Below, in pieces: positions 8,422-16,706 of a stretch of 64,000 bases of DNA. The position numbers and the translations under genes were made by a program. The stretch lies in assembly GCF_000332475.2 (NCBI RefSeq), contig NZ_AOGX02000032.1:1-64000 (forward strand), in the 5' to 3' direction. The notes under the pieces were generated by a model. It saw nothing but the letters and a program-made list of their open reading frames with translations. It had not been told where the DNA came from and ran no database searches. This DNA is from Leptospira yanagawae serovar Saopaulo str. Sao Paulo = ATCC 700523 (GTDB lineage Bacteria; Spirochaetota; Leptospiria; Leptospirales; Leptospiraceae). Every line of letters starts with the position of its first letter. Within the stretch, counting starts at the first letter, position 1.

Positions 8422-10263
8422 ATGCTACCGATTCGGATTCACAAAAACAATCTAACCAATATGTTCGGAACCTTTTACCGTATAGTCCAATCCTCTAAAA
8501 CTGCTTTCCATCTATCATACAAAAGTTCAGCAAAACTGACAGTACTCATCACACTTCTGACAATATTAAATGGATTATTCCCCTCTATCCTTGTATGGAT
8601 TGGCAAACTCATCATTGATTCAATTTTAAATTCCAAAACAGTATTCACGAGTTGGAATGAAATTTTAAGATCCGAAACTGCGATTTATGTTTATTTGGAG
8701 GGAATCATTACCATATTTTTTTTTGGATCCCAAAAACTTTATTTTTTATGTACAACCTTACTTCGGATCAAACTAGGACAAGAAGTAAACGAAAGGATCT
8801 TGTCAAAAGCAATCACTTTGGAACTTACACATTTTGAAAATTCTGAAACATATGACAAGATGACGCAGGCACGTTCTGAAGCTTCCTCTAAACCTCTATC
8901 TATGGTGAATCGTTTTTTTACCATCACTCAATCTTCCATCACAATCATTAGTTTTTTTGGATTACTTGTAAAATTATCTCCTATTGCCTCTTTCATTCTC
9001 ATCATTGCTGCAATCCCTACCTTCATCGCTGAAACACGTTTTTCTACACACAGTTTCCGTTTATTCCGATGGAAAGCCAAAGAGACAAGAGAACAAGTAT
9101 ACCTTGAAACATTAATGGCAAGAGAAGATAATGCAAAAGAAATATTATTATTTAACCTTGGTAAAGAATTTTTAAACCGTTATAAAAACAATTTTCAAAA
9201 AATTTATTCAGAAGATAGAAAACTAACTTTGAAAAAATCTATTGTAAGTTTTTTCTTAGGACTGATTAGCCAATTAGCATTCTACGGTACCTATGTTTGG
9301 ATCATCAGTTTAGCCTTAGAAAAAAAAATCACTTTAGGTGAAATGACAATGTATTTGGTGATTTTTCGACAAGGCCAAACAACTTTTGCCAACGCATTGT
9401 CTGCTTTTGGTGGAATCTACGAAGACCACCTTTATATCGAAAACTTAATGGAATTTTTGAACCTACCAATTTTACAAAAATTTGGTAAATTCAAAAATCA
9501 AAAAAACAAATCAGGTATCATTTTTGATTCGGTTTCTTTTCAGTACCCAGGATCCCAAACAGATTCATTAACGAATGTTAGCTTTGAGTTAAAATCAGGT
9601 GATAAAATGGCAATCGTTGGTGAAAACGGTTCTGGCAAAACAACTTTAATAAAACTATTAACTCGTCTGTATACTCCCTCTTCGGGCTCTATTTTTTTAG
9701 ATGGAGTCAATTTAATGGAATGGGACGAAGAATATTTACGAAAACGCTTCGGGGTCATCTTTCAAAATTTCGTCCAATACCAATTTAAAGTAGGAGATAA
9801 TATTGGAATGGGAGATGTAAATAAAGTCCAATCGGAAAATGAATGGACTCATGCTGCAAAATTAGGCATGGCACATGATTTTATCAACCGATTAGAGCTC
9901 AAATACCACACACGTTTAGGTAAATGGTTCCAGGATGGGAGGGAATTATCAGGAGGGCAATGGCAAAAAATTGCGCTTTCAAGAGCCTTTATAAGGTCTG
10001 AAGCAGATATTCTTATATTGGATGAACCTACTTCGGCAATCGATGCAGAAGCTGAAATGAAAGTATTTGAACATTTTAGAGAACACACACTTGGTAAAAC
10101 GGTGATCCTCATTTCCCATCGATTTTCTACGGTGAGGATGGCAGATAAAATTTTAGTTTTAGAACTAGGTAAAAAAACGGAATGGGGAGATCATAAAAGT
10201 TTACTGGCAAAAAAAGGAAAATATGAAAAACTATTTCGATTGCAACAAGCTGGATATCAATAA
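8422..10263 (+). CDS. ABC exporter, fused permease and ATPase
   Basis: A half-transporter of about 610 residues with a six-helix ABC membrane domain (to about residue 320) and a C-terminal ATPase. The ATPase shows Walker A GENGSGKTT, Q-loop FQNFVQY, signature LSGGQWQ and Walker B ILILDEPTSAIDAEAE, with the H-loop in ISHRFSTV. All key residues are present, so it is probably an active homodimeric exporter of a lipid, peptide or drug; the substrate is unknown. A TTG at 8395 is possible, but the ATG at 8422 or 8461 is more natural. No transport partner is adjacent, and the following gene encodes a chemoreceptor-like protein. Confidence 0.92.
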   Translation: MLPIRIHKNNLTNMFGTFYRIVQSSKTAFHLSYKSSAKLTVLITLLTILNGLFPSILVWIGKLIIDSILNSKTVFTSWNEILRSETAIYVYLEGIITIFFFGSQKLYFLCTTLLRIKLGQEVNERILSKAITLELTHFENSETYDKMTQARSEASSKPLSMVNRFFTITQSSITIISFFGLLVKLSPIASFILIIAAIPTFIAETRFSTHSFRLFRWKAKETREQVYLETLMAREDNAKEILLFNLGKEFLNRYKNNFQKIYSEDRKLTLKKSIVSFFLGLISQLAFYGTYVWIISLALEKKITLGEMTMYLVIFRQGQTTFANALSAFGGIYEDHLYIENLMEFLNLPILQKFGKFKNQKNKSGIIFDSVSFQYPGSQTDSLTNVSFELKSGDKMAIVGENGSGKTTLIKLLTRLYTPSSGSIFLDGVNLMEWDEEYLRKRFGVIFQNFVQYQFKVGDNIGMGDVNKVQSENEWTHAAKLGMAHDFINRLELKYHTRLGKWFQDGRELSGGQWQKIALSRAFIRSEADILILDEPTSAIDAEAEMKVFEHFREHTLGKTVILISHRFSTVRMADKILVLELGKKTEWGDHKSLLAKKGKYEKLFRLQQAGYQ

Positions 10264-10317
10264 GATTTAGGCCGACTCCGATACTCTAAATAGATCTAGT
10301 TCCCGAGGTTGGTGAAA

Positions 10318-11442
10318 ATGGATGATCAATATTCAAATTTGGGGATGCGAAAACTCAAAGAACTGATTGATTCCTTTGGGGAACGTTCAAAAGAAATTGG
10401 TTCCGTTGCATCTTCAATCCAACAGGTAGCAAAGCAAACCAACTTACTAGCGTTAAATGCATCAATAGAAGCAGCTCGAGCAGGAGAACATGGCCGTGGA
10501 TTTGAAATCGTTGCAAATGAAGTCACAAAACTTTCGTTCCAAACATCTGAAGCCACCAAAAAAATTTCAGAAATTTTATCTCGAATTAATTTAGAAAATT
10601 CAGAAGCAAATGCAGATGTTTTAGAGATGGAAAAACAGTCCATCATGGAATATGCAGAACTATGGACGAACAATATTGCAAAAGAACTCGAATCTAAGTT
10701 TTATATAATGGCGACTTCGCTTTATGGATTAAAGTTTTTAATACAAAGTTTGGTTCATGCCAATATAGGAATGAAACGAGAACATCTTTTACTCATTCTA
10801 CAAGAATATTTAATTCAAAACGAACAACAGTTAGCTTACGCAATTTGTTGTGAACCAAACGTGATCGACGAAAAAGATTCTGAATATACAAACAAAGAAG
10901 GGCATGACTCAAAAGGAAGATTTGTACCATATTGCCATAGGCATAATGGTCGGATCTCAATCGAACCTCTGCAGGGATATGACATACAAGGTGAAAATGA
11001 TTGGTACATCCTTCCTCGTGATTTAGGGGAAGATGTGATGATGGAACCCTACGATTATCCAATCGAAGGAAAAACGGTAAAGATGACAAGTCTTATGACC
11101 AATTTATTTTTACATTCAAAATTTGCGGGAATCTTAGGTGCAGACTTTTCATTAGAGCAACTTCAAAAAGAATTATCTCCAAAACAACTCTTTGGTCTGG
11201 GAAAAACATCTTTGGTTACCTATGAAGGTAATTATGCATCCAATCCTGAAATGGAAAAATTAGGAACTCGAGTTGAATCACTTCCAACCGACGCTTTCCT
11301 TGCCATTCAGAAAGGAGAGGGTTATACCTTTATCGATTCGAACCAATTTGCCCGCATTTTAAAACCAGTACGAATTGGCCAAAGCAAACGTCCCTGGAGT
11401 ATCTTGGTAGAATTCAATATTATTTCTATTTTGAAAAAGTAA
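10318..11442 (+). CDS. Soluble chemoreceptor-like protein: MCP hairpin followed by C-terminal Cache sensor
   Basis: The first ~85 residues contain the hairpin tip of the methyl-accepting domain ([20 protein letters not shown] then RGFEIVANEV), the part that contacts CheA and CheW. After a short helical linker comes a PDC/dCache-like sensor (DWYILPRDLG, MMEPYDY, GKTVKMTSLM, FAGILGADFSL). There is no signal peptide and no transmembrane helix, so both parts should be cytosolic. This order is the reverse of normal receptors, and the signalling domain is much shorter than usual. The ATG at 10318 is preceded by GAGGT at 8 bases. It is separated by 15 bases from the next gene and probably heads a four-gene unit. 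Confidence 0.85.
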   Translation: MDDQYSNLGMRKLKELIDSFGERSKEIGSVASSIQQVAKQTNLLALNASIEAARAGEHGRGFEIVANEVTKLSFQTSEATKKISEILSRINLENSEANADVLEMEKQSIMEYAELWTNNIAKELESKFYIMATSLYGLKFLIQSLVHANIGMKREHLLLILQEYLIQNEQQLAYAICCEPNVIDEKDSEYTNKEGHDSKGRFVPYCHRHNGRISIEPLQGYDIQGENDWYILPRDLGEDVMMEPYDYPIEGKTVKMTSLMTNLFLHSKFAGILGADFSLEQLQKELSPKQLFGLGKTSLVTYEGNYASNPEMEKLGTRVESLPTDAFLAIQKGEGYTFIDSNQFARILKPVRIGQSKRPWSILVEFNIISILKK

Positions 11443-11457
11443 TTCGTCTAATAACAG

Positions 11458-11706
11458 ATGAAAGAATCAAGAGACGAAAACCTAGAAGCGCAAATCATAA
11501 CTTTGTACAAAGAAAAAGAAGAACTAGAACTAAGTCTCGGAACTTCTGATACAGATGCAATTTTAGAAGAATTTGAATCCTTAGGGAAAGAATTATCAAA
11601 ACTATATTCATTCAAAGAAAATTATAGAAAAGTTGATACAAATTTGATTCGAATCGATTCCTTACGCGCCGCATACATTCCAAAACATCGATTCGAATCG
11701 ACTTAA
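11458..11706 (+). CDS. Small helical protein sharing a repeat with its downstream neighbour
   Basis: An 82-residue, acidic, probably coiled-coil protein with no recognised family. Its segment QIITLYKEKEELELSLGTSD followed by TDAILEEFESLGKELSKLY lines up with the C-terminus of the next gene's product (QIEALYYDKEKLLLQLNCTD, then VAGVIEVMQNMRDQVQSL). The two therefore share a roughly 40-residue helical unit. It lies 15 bases after the soluble receptor gene and 16 before the next, so cotranscription is likely. A role as a small partner in the receptor module is an inference from position only. No strong ribosome-binding site is seen. Confidence 0.65.
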   Translation: MKESRDENLEAQIITLYKEKEELELSLGTSDTDAILEEFESLGKELSKLYSFKENYRKVDTNLIRIDSLRAAYIPKHRFEST

Positions 11707-11722
11707 AACGAAAGGCATCATT

Positions 11723-12403
11723 ATGGAACTACATTTCATCAAAGATAAATTGACCAATCATTCGTTTACACGTTCCGTTTCAGAAAACCTAGATGATTGG
11801 GTCATTGGTTTTGAGCAAAACCAAGAGCAAAAAAAACAGATTCAATCTTGGTTTGATTCTGTGATCCACCAATTCATACACATTTTAAATGATGTGGAAG
11901 TAAAGGAAGAGTTGAGTGTTCTCCTATTTTCAAAGTATGTAGAACTAAAATGTTATTGGAAACAGTTAAATACCCAAATCCAATACCAGAATTTTAACCG
12001 AGGGGACGCGGATCCAGATTTGATCATCAAAGCTTCTCTCACTACTTATATCCTCATCGCATTAGAACCGATGATCCATGAAGAGGACTTAACTGAGATC
12101 CAACAGTTTTTAACCAAACCAATCCGTGAACTTATGATTGAGGAAACATCACAAGATCTCATCCAAAATCATTCTGATGAATCCGAAAACTACTTGTTAG
12201 AACAACAAATAGAAGCCTTGTACTATGACAAAGAGAAGTTACTTTTACAATTGAATTGTACGGATGTGGCTGGTGTCATAGAGGTCATGCAAAACATGAG
12301 AGACCAAGTCCAAAGTTTGAAACAAGAAATGGAAGATTCGTGCATTCTGGATGGGCAAATCCACTTCACAGGAAAACGTAGGATTAGGATTCAGAAAAAC
12401 TAA
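11723..12403 (+). CDS. All-helical protein of unknown function with shared C-terminal repeat
   Basis: A 226-residue protein, apparently almost all helix. The N-terminal ~140 residues form an unrecognised helical domain containing aromatic- and acid-rich stretches (DWVIGFEQNQEQ, WFDSVIHQFIHIL). The C-terminal ~65 residues carry the same segment seen in the preceding 82-residue protein (QIEALYYDKEKLLLQLNCTD). AAAGGCATC lies before the ATG as a possible ribosome-binding site. The shared unit and tight spacing argue that the two proteins work together, perhaps binding each other or a common partner through that segment. Confidence 0.7.
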   Translation: MELHFIKDKLTNHSFTRSVSENLDDWVIGFEQNQEQKKQIQSWFDSVIHQFIHILNDVEVKEELSVLLFSKYVELKCYWKQLNTQIQYQNFNRGDADPDLIIKASLTTYILIALEPMIHEEDLTEIQQFLTKPIRELMIEETSQDLIQNHSDESENYLLEQQIEALYYDKEKLLLQLNCTDVAGVIEVMQNMRDQVQSLKQEMEDSCILDGQIHFTGKRRIRIQKN

Positions 12404-12450
12404 TCCCAAAGAGAGTTGCCCTAGCCCAATGTTCCTAAAATTCTGGTTTT

Positions 12451-13971
12451 ATGGACATCGATTCTTTACTTGGTGAATTAAAAACACTGATCAATTCACC
12501 CAAAGAACTTGTAACCTTACCAGAAGAAAAACGGCTGGAACTCATGATCCTTTGCGGAAAAATTTCCAGACCAGATCGAAATGAAGTTCGTAAACGCAAT
12601 CGTACTGTCCGTGTTGAAAAAAAACAAATCATCAAAATTCAGGAAAAGCAAAAAACTGCCTTAACTGGCATTAGACGAGCACGCGAAAGTTCAGTTTTCA
12701 AAGCACCATTACAAATTTCCAATACTGCCGGTTGGTCCTGGGATACGGCAACAGAATTATCACAGCCTAAACCATGTTATATCTGTAAAACACCATTCAC
12801 CAAACTTCATTTTTTTTATGACTCAATGTGTCCGAATTGCGCGGATTTAAATTATTCAAAACGATACCAAACAGCTGATTTAAGAGGGACTGTGGCCGTG
12901 ATTACAGGCTCACGCCTTAAGATTGGTTACCAGGCAACACTCCTACTGCTTCGAGCCGGTGCGAGAGTCATCGCGACAACAAGATTTCCAATTGATTCGG
13001 CCATACGTTTCACAAAGGAATCTGACTTTCATATGTGGAAGGACCGATTACAAATTTTTGGTTTGGATTTACGCCACACCCCGAGTGTGGAAATTTTTTG
13101 TAAGTTTTTAGAAAACCATTTAGAAAGATTGGATATCCTCATCAATAATGCTGCCCAAACAGTGAGAAGACCACCAGGTTTTTACGCTCATCTATTGGAA
13201 ATGGAAACAACAGCCATTTCTGATTTACCAGCTGAAACACAAAAACTATTATCCTTTTACCAACATTGTAAAAACGAATTGGACTCGTATCGTTCTGATA
13301 CAGAAATGAAAGACACGGCAACTGCACTGGCTGTGAGTTGGAACCATAAAACTCCAGGTGTGGGCATTCGTTCTTCGGCGGCTCTTTCTCAAATTCCATA
13401 TTCTCATGACAATTCCCATGAATTAGAAGCAGTTTTTCCTGAGGGAAAGTTAGATGCTGACCTTCAACAAGTTGACCTTCGCAAAACAAATAGTTGGCGA
13501 TTGAAACTTGGTGAAATTAATACATCTGAAATGTTGGAAGTACAACTTGTAAATGCAGTGGCCCCTTTTGTTTTGTGTAATCGATTGGTAAGCCTCATGC
13601 GAAAAGATAACACAGGTAAAAAACATATCATCAATGTCTCTGCTATGGAAGGGAAATTTCATCGCTTCAAAAAAGAAGATCGGCACCCCCATACCAATAT
13701 GGCAAAAGCAGCACTGAATATGATGACTCATACCTCCGCAGAAGATTTTGCAAAGGATGGGATCTTTATGAATGCGGTTGATACAGGTTGGGTGACAGAT
13801 GAAGATCCGATTGAACTTGCCAAACGCAAACAAGACCTACATGATTTCCAACCACCTCTTGATATTGTGGATGGTGCTGCAAGAGTCGTCGATCCATTGT
13901 TTGACGGAGTGAATACAGGAAAACATTGGATAGGGAAATTTTTGAAAGACTATTTCCCTATCGATTGGTAG
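12451..13971 (+). CDS. Zinc-ribbon short-chain dehydrogenase/reductase lacking the catalytic Tyr
   Basis: The 506-residue protein has a helical, basic N-terminus, then a four-Cys zinc site (C109, C112, C127, C130) and a Rossmann SDR domain from about residue 145. Cofactor motif TGSRLKIG, the NNAA motif and Ser397 (NVSAMEG) are present. Where SDR enzymes have Y-x-x-x-K before A-A-L-N-M, this protein has Thr415-N-M-A-Lys419, so the catalytic Tyr is missing while Lys is kept. A long insertion sits between NNAA and the Ser. It probably binds NAD(P) but may use altered chemistry or act as a sensor. It is the last gene of the run that starts with the soluble receptor, 47 bases after its neighbour. 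Confidence 0.85.
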   Translation: MDIDSLLGELKTLINSPKELVTLPEEKRLELMILCGKISRPDRNEVRKRNRTVRVEKKQIIKIQEKQKTALTGIRRARESSVFKAPLQISNTAGWSWDTATELSQPKPCYICKTPFTKLHFFYDSMCPNCADLNYSKRYQTADLRGTVAVITGSRLKIGYQATLLLLRAGARVIATTRFPIDSAIRFTKESDFHMWKDRLQIFGLDLRHTPSVEIFCKFLENHLERLDILINNAAQTVRRPPGFYAHLLEMETTAISDLPAETQKLLSFYQHCKNELDSYRSDTEMKDTATALAVSWNHKTPGVGIRSSAALSQIPYSHDNSHELEAVFPEGKLDADLQQVDLRKTNSWRLKLGEINTSEMLEVQLVNAVAPFVLCNRLVSLMRKDNTGKKHIINVSAMEGKFHRFKKEDRHPHTNMAKAALNMMTHTSAEDFAKDGIFMNAVDTGWVTDEDPIELAKRKQDLHDFQPPLDIVDGAARVVDPLFDGVNTGKHWIGKFLKDYFPIDW

Positions 13972-13993
13972 TTTGTGAATCGCTGGTAAAAGA

Positions 13994-14497
13994 TTAGGTA
14001 GTTGAAAACTGTTTTGCGTATAAGGTTGCGGGAGAGTACCCAAAACGAATTGGAACAGAAAACCCGTATCCTTTCAAAATCATAGCAATGATGGCATAGT
14101 GGTGCACGGTATGCGATACTAAAAACATTAATTCTCGTTCAATTGTGGATGATAAAACCGGTTTGGGAAAATCAGGATTGTAATTTTGAGAGACAAGGAT
14201 CTGTCCCTCCGGAATTCCATTCTGTTGCAATTCCAAACTGATCGAACTTAACGTTTCGATGGCAAAGGCTCGATTTGTTTCGAGTTTCACATTCCTTTTT
14301 CGGTTATCGTAATCAATGTAACCACAAGACATTCCCTGAAAAAACATTTGGTAATGTTCTATGATGTGACGAAAGTGTTCCCCAACCGAAGAAAGATTTT
14401 CATTCCCTGCTGGATGGTACAAAGAATCAGGCAAAACCTCTAAAAGAGTGATTCCTTCTGACAATAGAATTTCATTTTCTTCGAATAAATTTGGCAT
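13994..14497 (-). CDS. DinB-family four-helix protein
   Basis: A 167-residue protein of the DinB/YfiT-like fold, putative metal-dependent enzymes of unknown substrate. Three His positions fit the metal triad: GEHFRHIIEHY near residue 43 and HTVHHYAIIAM near residue 135. The latter is the typical H-x-x-x-H/H-x-x-H end of the family. Members include thiol-dependent S-transferases. It converges on the SDR gene with a 22-base gap, and no terminator is visible between them. Confidence 0.8.
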   Translation of the reverse strand: MPNLFEENEILLSEGITLLEVLPDSLYHPAGNENLSSVGEHFRHIIEHYQMFFQGMSCGYIDYDNRKRNVKLETNRAFAIETLSSISLELQQNGIPEGQILVSQNYNPDFPKPVLSSTIERELMFLVSHTVHHYAIIAMILKGYGFSVPIRFGYSPATLYAKQFSTT

Positions 14498-14717
14498 CTT
14501 TTTCCCATTTTAGACCAATCAATCAAAAACTTCCTCAAATTAATTTTGCCTTTGGAAAGAATTAATTTTCAACAATACCTGTTTACAATTCCGAAACCCA
14601 ACCTCAGTTTCAAATTCTCGCTTAGACAAAAAAAAATGTAGAATGAGTGAAAAAATCTCTCCAAAAAACGAATTCTGTTTTGATACTATTTCAATCAACT
14701 GCCATTTTATTATATTG

Positions 14718-14731
14718 ACTGACCAGTCAGT
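14718..14731. promoter_or_regulatory. TetR-type palindromic operator candidate upstream of glycosyltransferase gene
   Basis: ACTGACCAGTCAGT is an inverted repeat (ACTGA-N4-TCAGT) of the kind bound by TetR/AcrR-family repressors. It overlaps a possible -35 element (TTGACT at 14715) and lies 21 bases before the ATG of the ArnT-like gene. The central TGACCAGTCA recurs at 16696-16705. No TetR gene is in the window. Confidence 0.5.
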
Positions 14732-14751
14732 TTTTAAGTTTATGGAAAACT

Positions 14752-16368
14752 ATGGTGATTATGGTTCCCATTTTGAGTGCCCTTTTAGTTTTCATTTTTG
14801 GAGCCATCATTGGATCGCCTGATGCCCCTTTCCCACAAGGGGATGAAATCATGCACATCCGTTCCATTCGCGAAAGTTTGGAAATGGGAAGTTACTTACT
14901 TCCAAGTCTTTCCGGTCTACCAAATCCTTACAAACCCCCCTTACTTTTTTGGTTCGGTATGACTTCCGACCAAATTTTTGGTGTGGGTTATGTTTCGGAA
15001 CGACTTGTTCCTTTGGTTTTTGGTTTTGGTAGCTTATATCTACTCTATCGATTGGCATTTTTGATTCGTAATGCAAGAATTGAAGCTGCTTTCACATCCA
15101 TTTTGTTTGGATTTTCATTTTTATCTCTAAAATTCTTTAGCCTTATGATGATGGAAGGGCTGATGGTATTTTTCGTTTTGTTTTATTTTTATCATTTTTA
15201 CCTCTACCGTATAACAAAACGAAAGGTTTACTTGGTTGTGGGCAGTATCGTATCAGGAATTGGGTATTTATTAAAAGGTCCTATCCTTCATGTGTATCTA
15301 TCTCTATTTATTTTAAGTTATTTTTATGTGACAGTGATTCGTTTTAGAAAAGGAAAATTATCTTTCAAGTGGAAACAATTTTTAGAAGATAAATTCGTTG
15401 TATTGTCCTATGGGTTAACCTTTATTGTTCCCGTTTTTTGGATTTTGTTTTTGTATTTGTACGTTCCGTCCGGGAAAGAGTTACTAAGATTTTTCTTCAT
15501 CACGGAAAATGTAGGTAAGTTTTATTCTGCAAACCAACCAGGCATTCGTATTTGGTTTGGATGGATTCTTTATACGATTCCTTTTACAATACCTTTGTTC
15601 CAAATGTTATGGAACTCCGTCCTCAAAAAGAATCAAACGAAACAACAAATCTATGTACAAACTATTTTTGTATTTTTAATTTTGGTCACAAGTTTACACC
15701 TCCTTCCAAATCGAAAAGATCCTTATTATGTGACACCCTTTGTAAGCTTTTTATTTTTGCTTCCACTCTTTAATCGTATGAGCTGGAAATCATATCTATT
15801 AACAAAAACAAACCAGTATTCAATTTTAGTTGTCTATTTCATTTTGATGAGCATCGCCATCATTGTGAGACTCCCCTATTTATTTGCCGTTTCACTTTTT
15901 GTTACAGTGGTTGTAGCCGGTTCTTTATTTTTGGACCAAAACAAAACTAAAAAATTTTGGGTCATTTTGCTCTCACAAATAACAATCATTCCGATTTTAA
16001 TCTTTTTTTTACTACGACCCATGTCAGATCCAAACCTACCGGAACAGACATCAGATGCCAAACGAGAGAACATTTGTGTTGTGGCAGAGAATCCTTGGAC
16101 AGCGATGGATGTACAAAACAAGTTGGAAGAAGCAAAAATACAATTCTCTCTTCCATTAACCATTAAAGAAAATTGTGCCAATTCAAACTATTTAATCAAT
16201 TATACCAGTACAGAAGTTCCTAACGAATACATACTTGTAAATTCATGGTACCACTGGACCCAACACTTACAGATGGATTTACCAACCATTTTCAATTCAA
16301 TGATGAAAATGGATCTAACAAAATTCAAAACAAAAATTTCATTATGGAAACGGGGAGTTGGCAATTGA
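14752..16368 (+). CDS. ArnT/PMT-like polyprenyl-phosphate-dependent glycosyltransferase
   Basis: A 538-residue membrane protein with about a dozen hydrophobic helices. The first extracytoplasmic loop has the GT-C signature: an acidic pair soon after helix 1 (PQGDEIMHIRSI) and then SLSGLPNPYKPPLLFWFGM, matching the D-E ... G-x-P-x-x-K-P-P-L-x-x-W pattern of ArnT and related PMT_2 enzymes. These transfer a sugar from a polyprenyl phosphate to lipid A, glycan or protein on the outer face of the inner membrane. The polyprenyl-phosphate sugar synthase two genes downstream probably makes the donor. An ATG at 14761 is an alternative start. The acceptor is unknown. Confidence 0.85.
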   Translation: MVIMVPILSALLVFIFGAIIGSPDAPFPQGDEIMHIRSIRESLEMGSYLLPSLSGLPNPYKPPLLFWFGMTSDQIFGVGYVSERLVPLVFGFGSLYLLYRLAFLIRNARIEAAFTSILFGFSFLSLKFFSLMMMEGLMVFFVLFYFYHFYLYRITKRKVYLVVGSIVSGIGYLLKGPILHVYLSLFILSYFYVTVIRFRKGKLSFKWKQFLEDKFVVLSYGLTFIVPVFWILFLYLYVPSGKELLRFFFITENVGKFYSANQPGIRIWFGWILYTIPFTIPLFQMLWNSVLKKNQTKQQIYVQTIFVFLILVTSLHLLPNRKDPYYVTPFVSFLFLLPLFNRMSWKSYLLTKTNQYSILVVYFILMSIAIIVRLPYLFAVSLFVTVVVAGSLFLDQNKTKKFWVILLSQITIIPILIFFLLRPMSDPNLPEQTSDAKRENICVVAENPWTAMDVQNKLEEAKIQFSLPLTIKENCANSNYLINYTSTEVPNEYILVNSWYHWTQHLQMDLPTIFNSMMKMDLTKFKTKISLWKRGVGN

Positions 16369-16679
16369 AGAAATACGGAATCTTAGTATTAATTTTGTTT
16401 TCAGTAACCATTTGGGACCTCTCCAAAAACAATTTCCTGCAATTTGGGAAAAAAGTTTCTACAATGGAAGCACCTAAATGTAAATCGATGTGTGAGTCAG
16501 TAAACAGATGTTTGAGTGATGAACAAAAACAATTACAAGACCCAAAACTTGTCCAGTTTGCATGTGAGATACTCTGCACTAAACAATACCAATTGTTTGA
16601 AGGATGTTCCCAAGCCATTTTAACTTCCTGCCAATCAGGAGAAGTATGTATCAAAAATTTAACAAAGGGGCTTTTTTAA
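16365..16679 (+). CDS. Membrane-anchored Cys-rich protein of glycosyltransferase operon
   Basis: The product has an N-terminal hydrophobic helix (YGILVLILFSVTIW) and a C-terminal domain with eight Cys in pairs (CKSMC, C, CEILC, C, C, C), like the small Cys-rich envelope proteins of Leptospira. I prefer the TTG at 16365: GGGGAG lies 7 bases upstream, and TTGA overlaps the stop of the preceding gene by 4 bases, a translational-coupling arrangement. The ATG at 16344 would add 7 residues. The Cys pairs are probably disulfides in the periplasm. It may be an accessory to the flanking glycosyltransferases, which is inference from position. Confidence 0.7.
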   Translation: MKKYGILVLILFSVTIWDLSKNNFLQFGKKVSTMEAPKCKSMCESVNRCLSDEQKQLQDPKLVQFACEILCTKQYQLFEGCSQAILTSCQSGEVCIKNLTKGLF

Positions 16680-16694
16680 TTATAAAGAAGTTGA

Positions 16695-16706
16695 ATGACC
16701 AGTCAT
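16695..16706. promoter_or_regulatory. Second TGACCAGTCA palindrome, over the start codon of the GT2 gene
   Basis: ATGACCAGTCAT is an inverted repeat (ATGA-CCAG-TCAT) with the same core as the site at 14718. It overlaps the ATG of the polyprenyl-phosphate sugar synthase gene. If a TetR-family protein binds the first site, it may also bind here and block an internal promoter or elongation. Confidence 0.4.
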
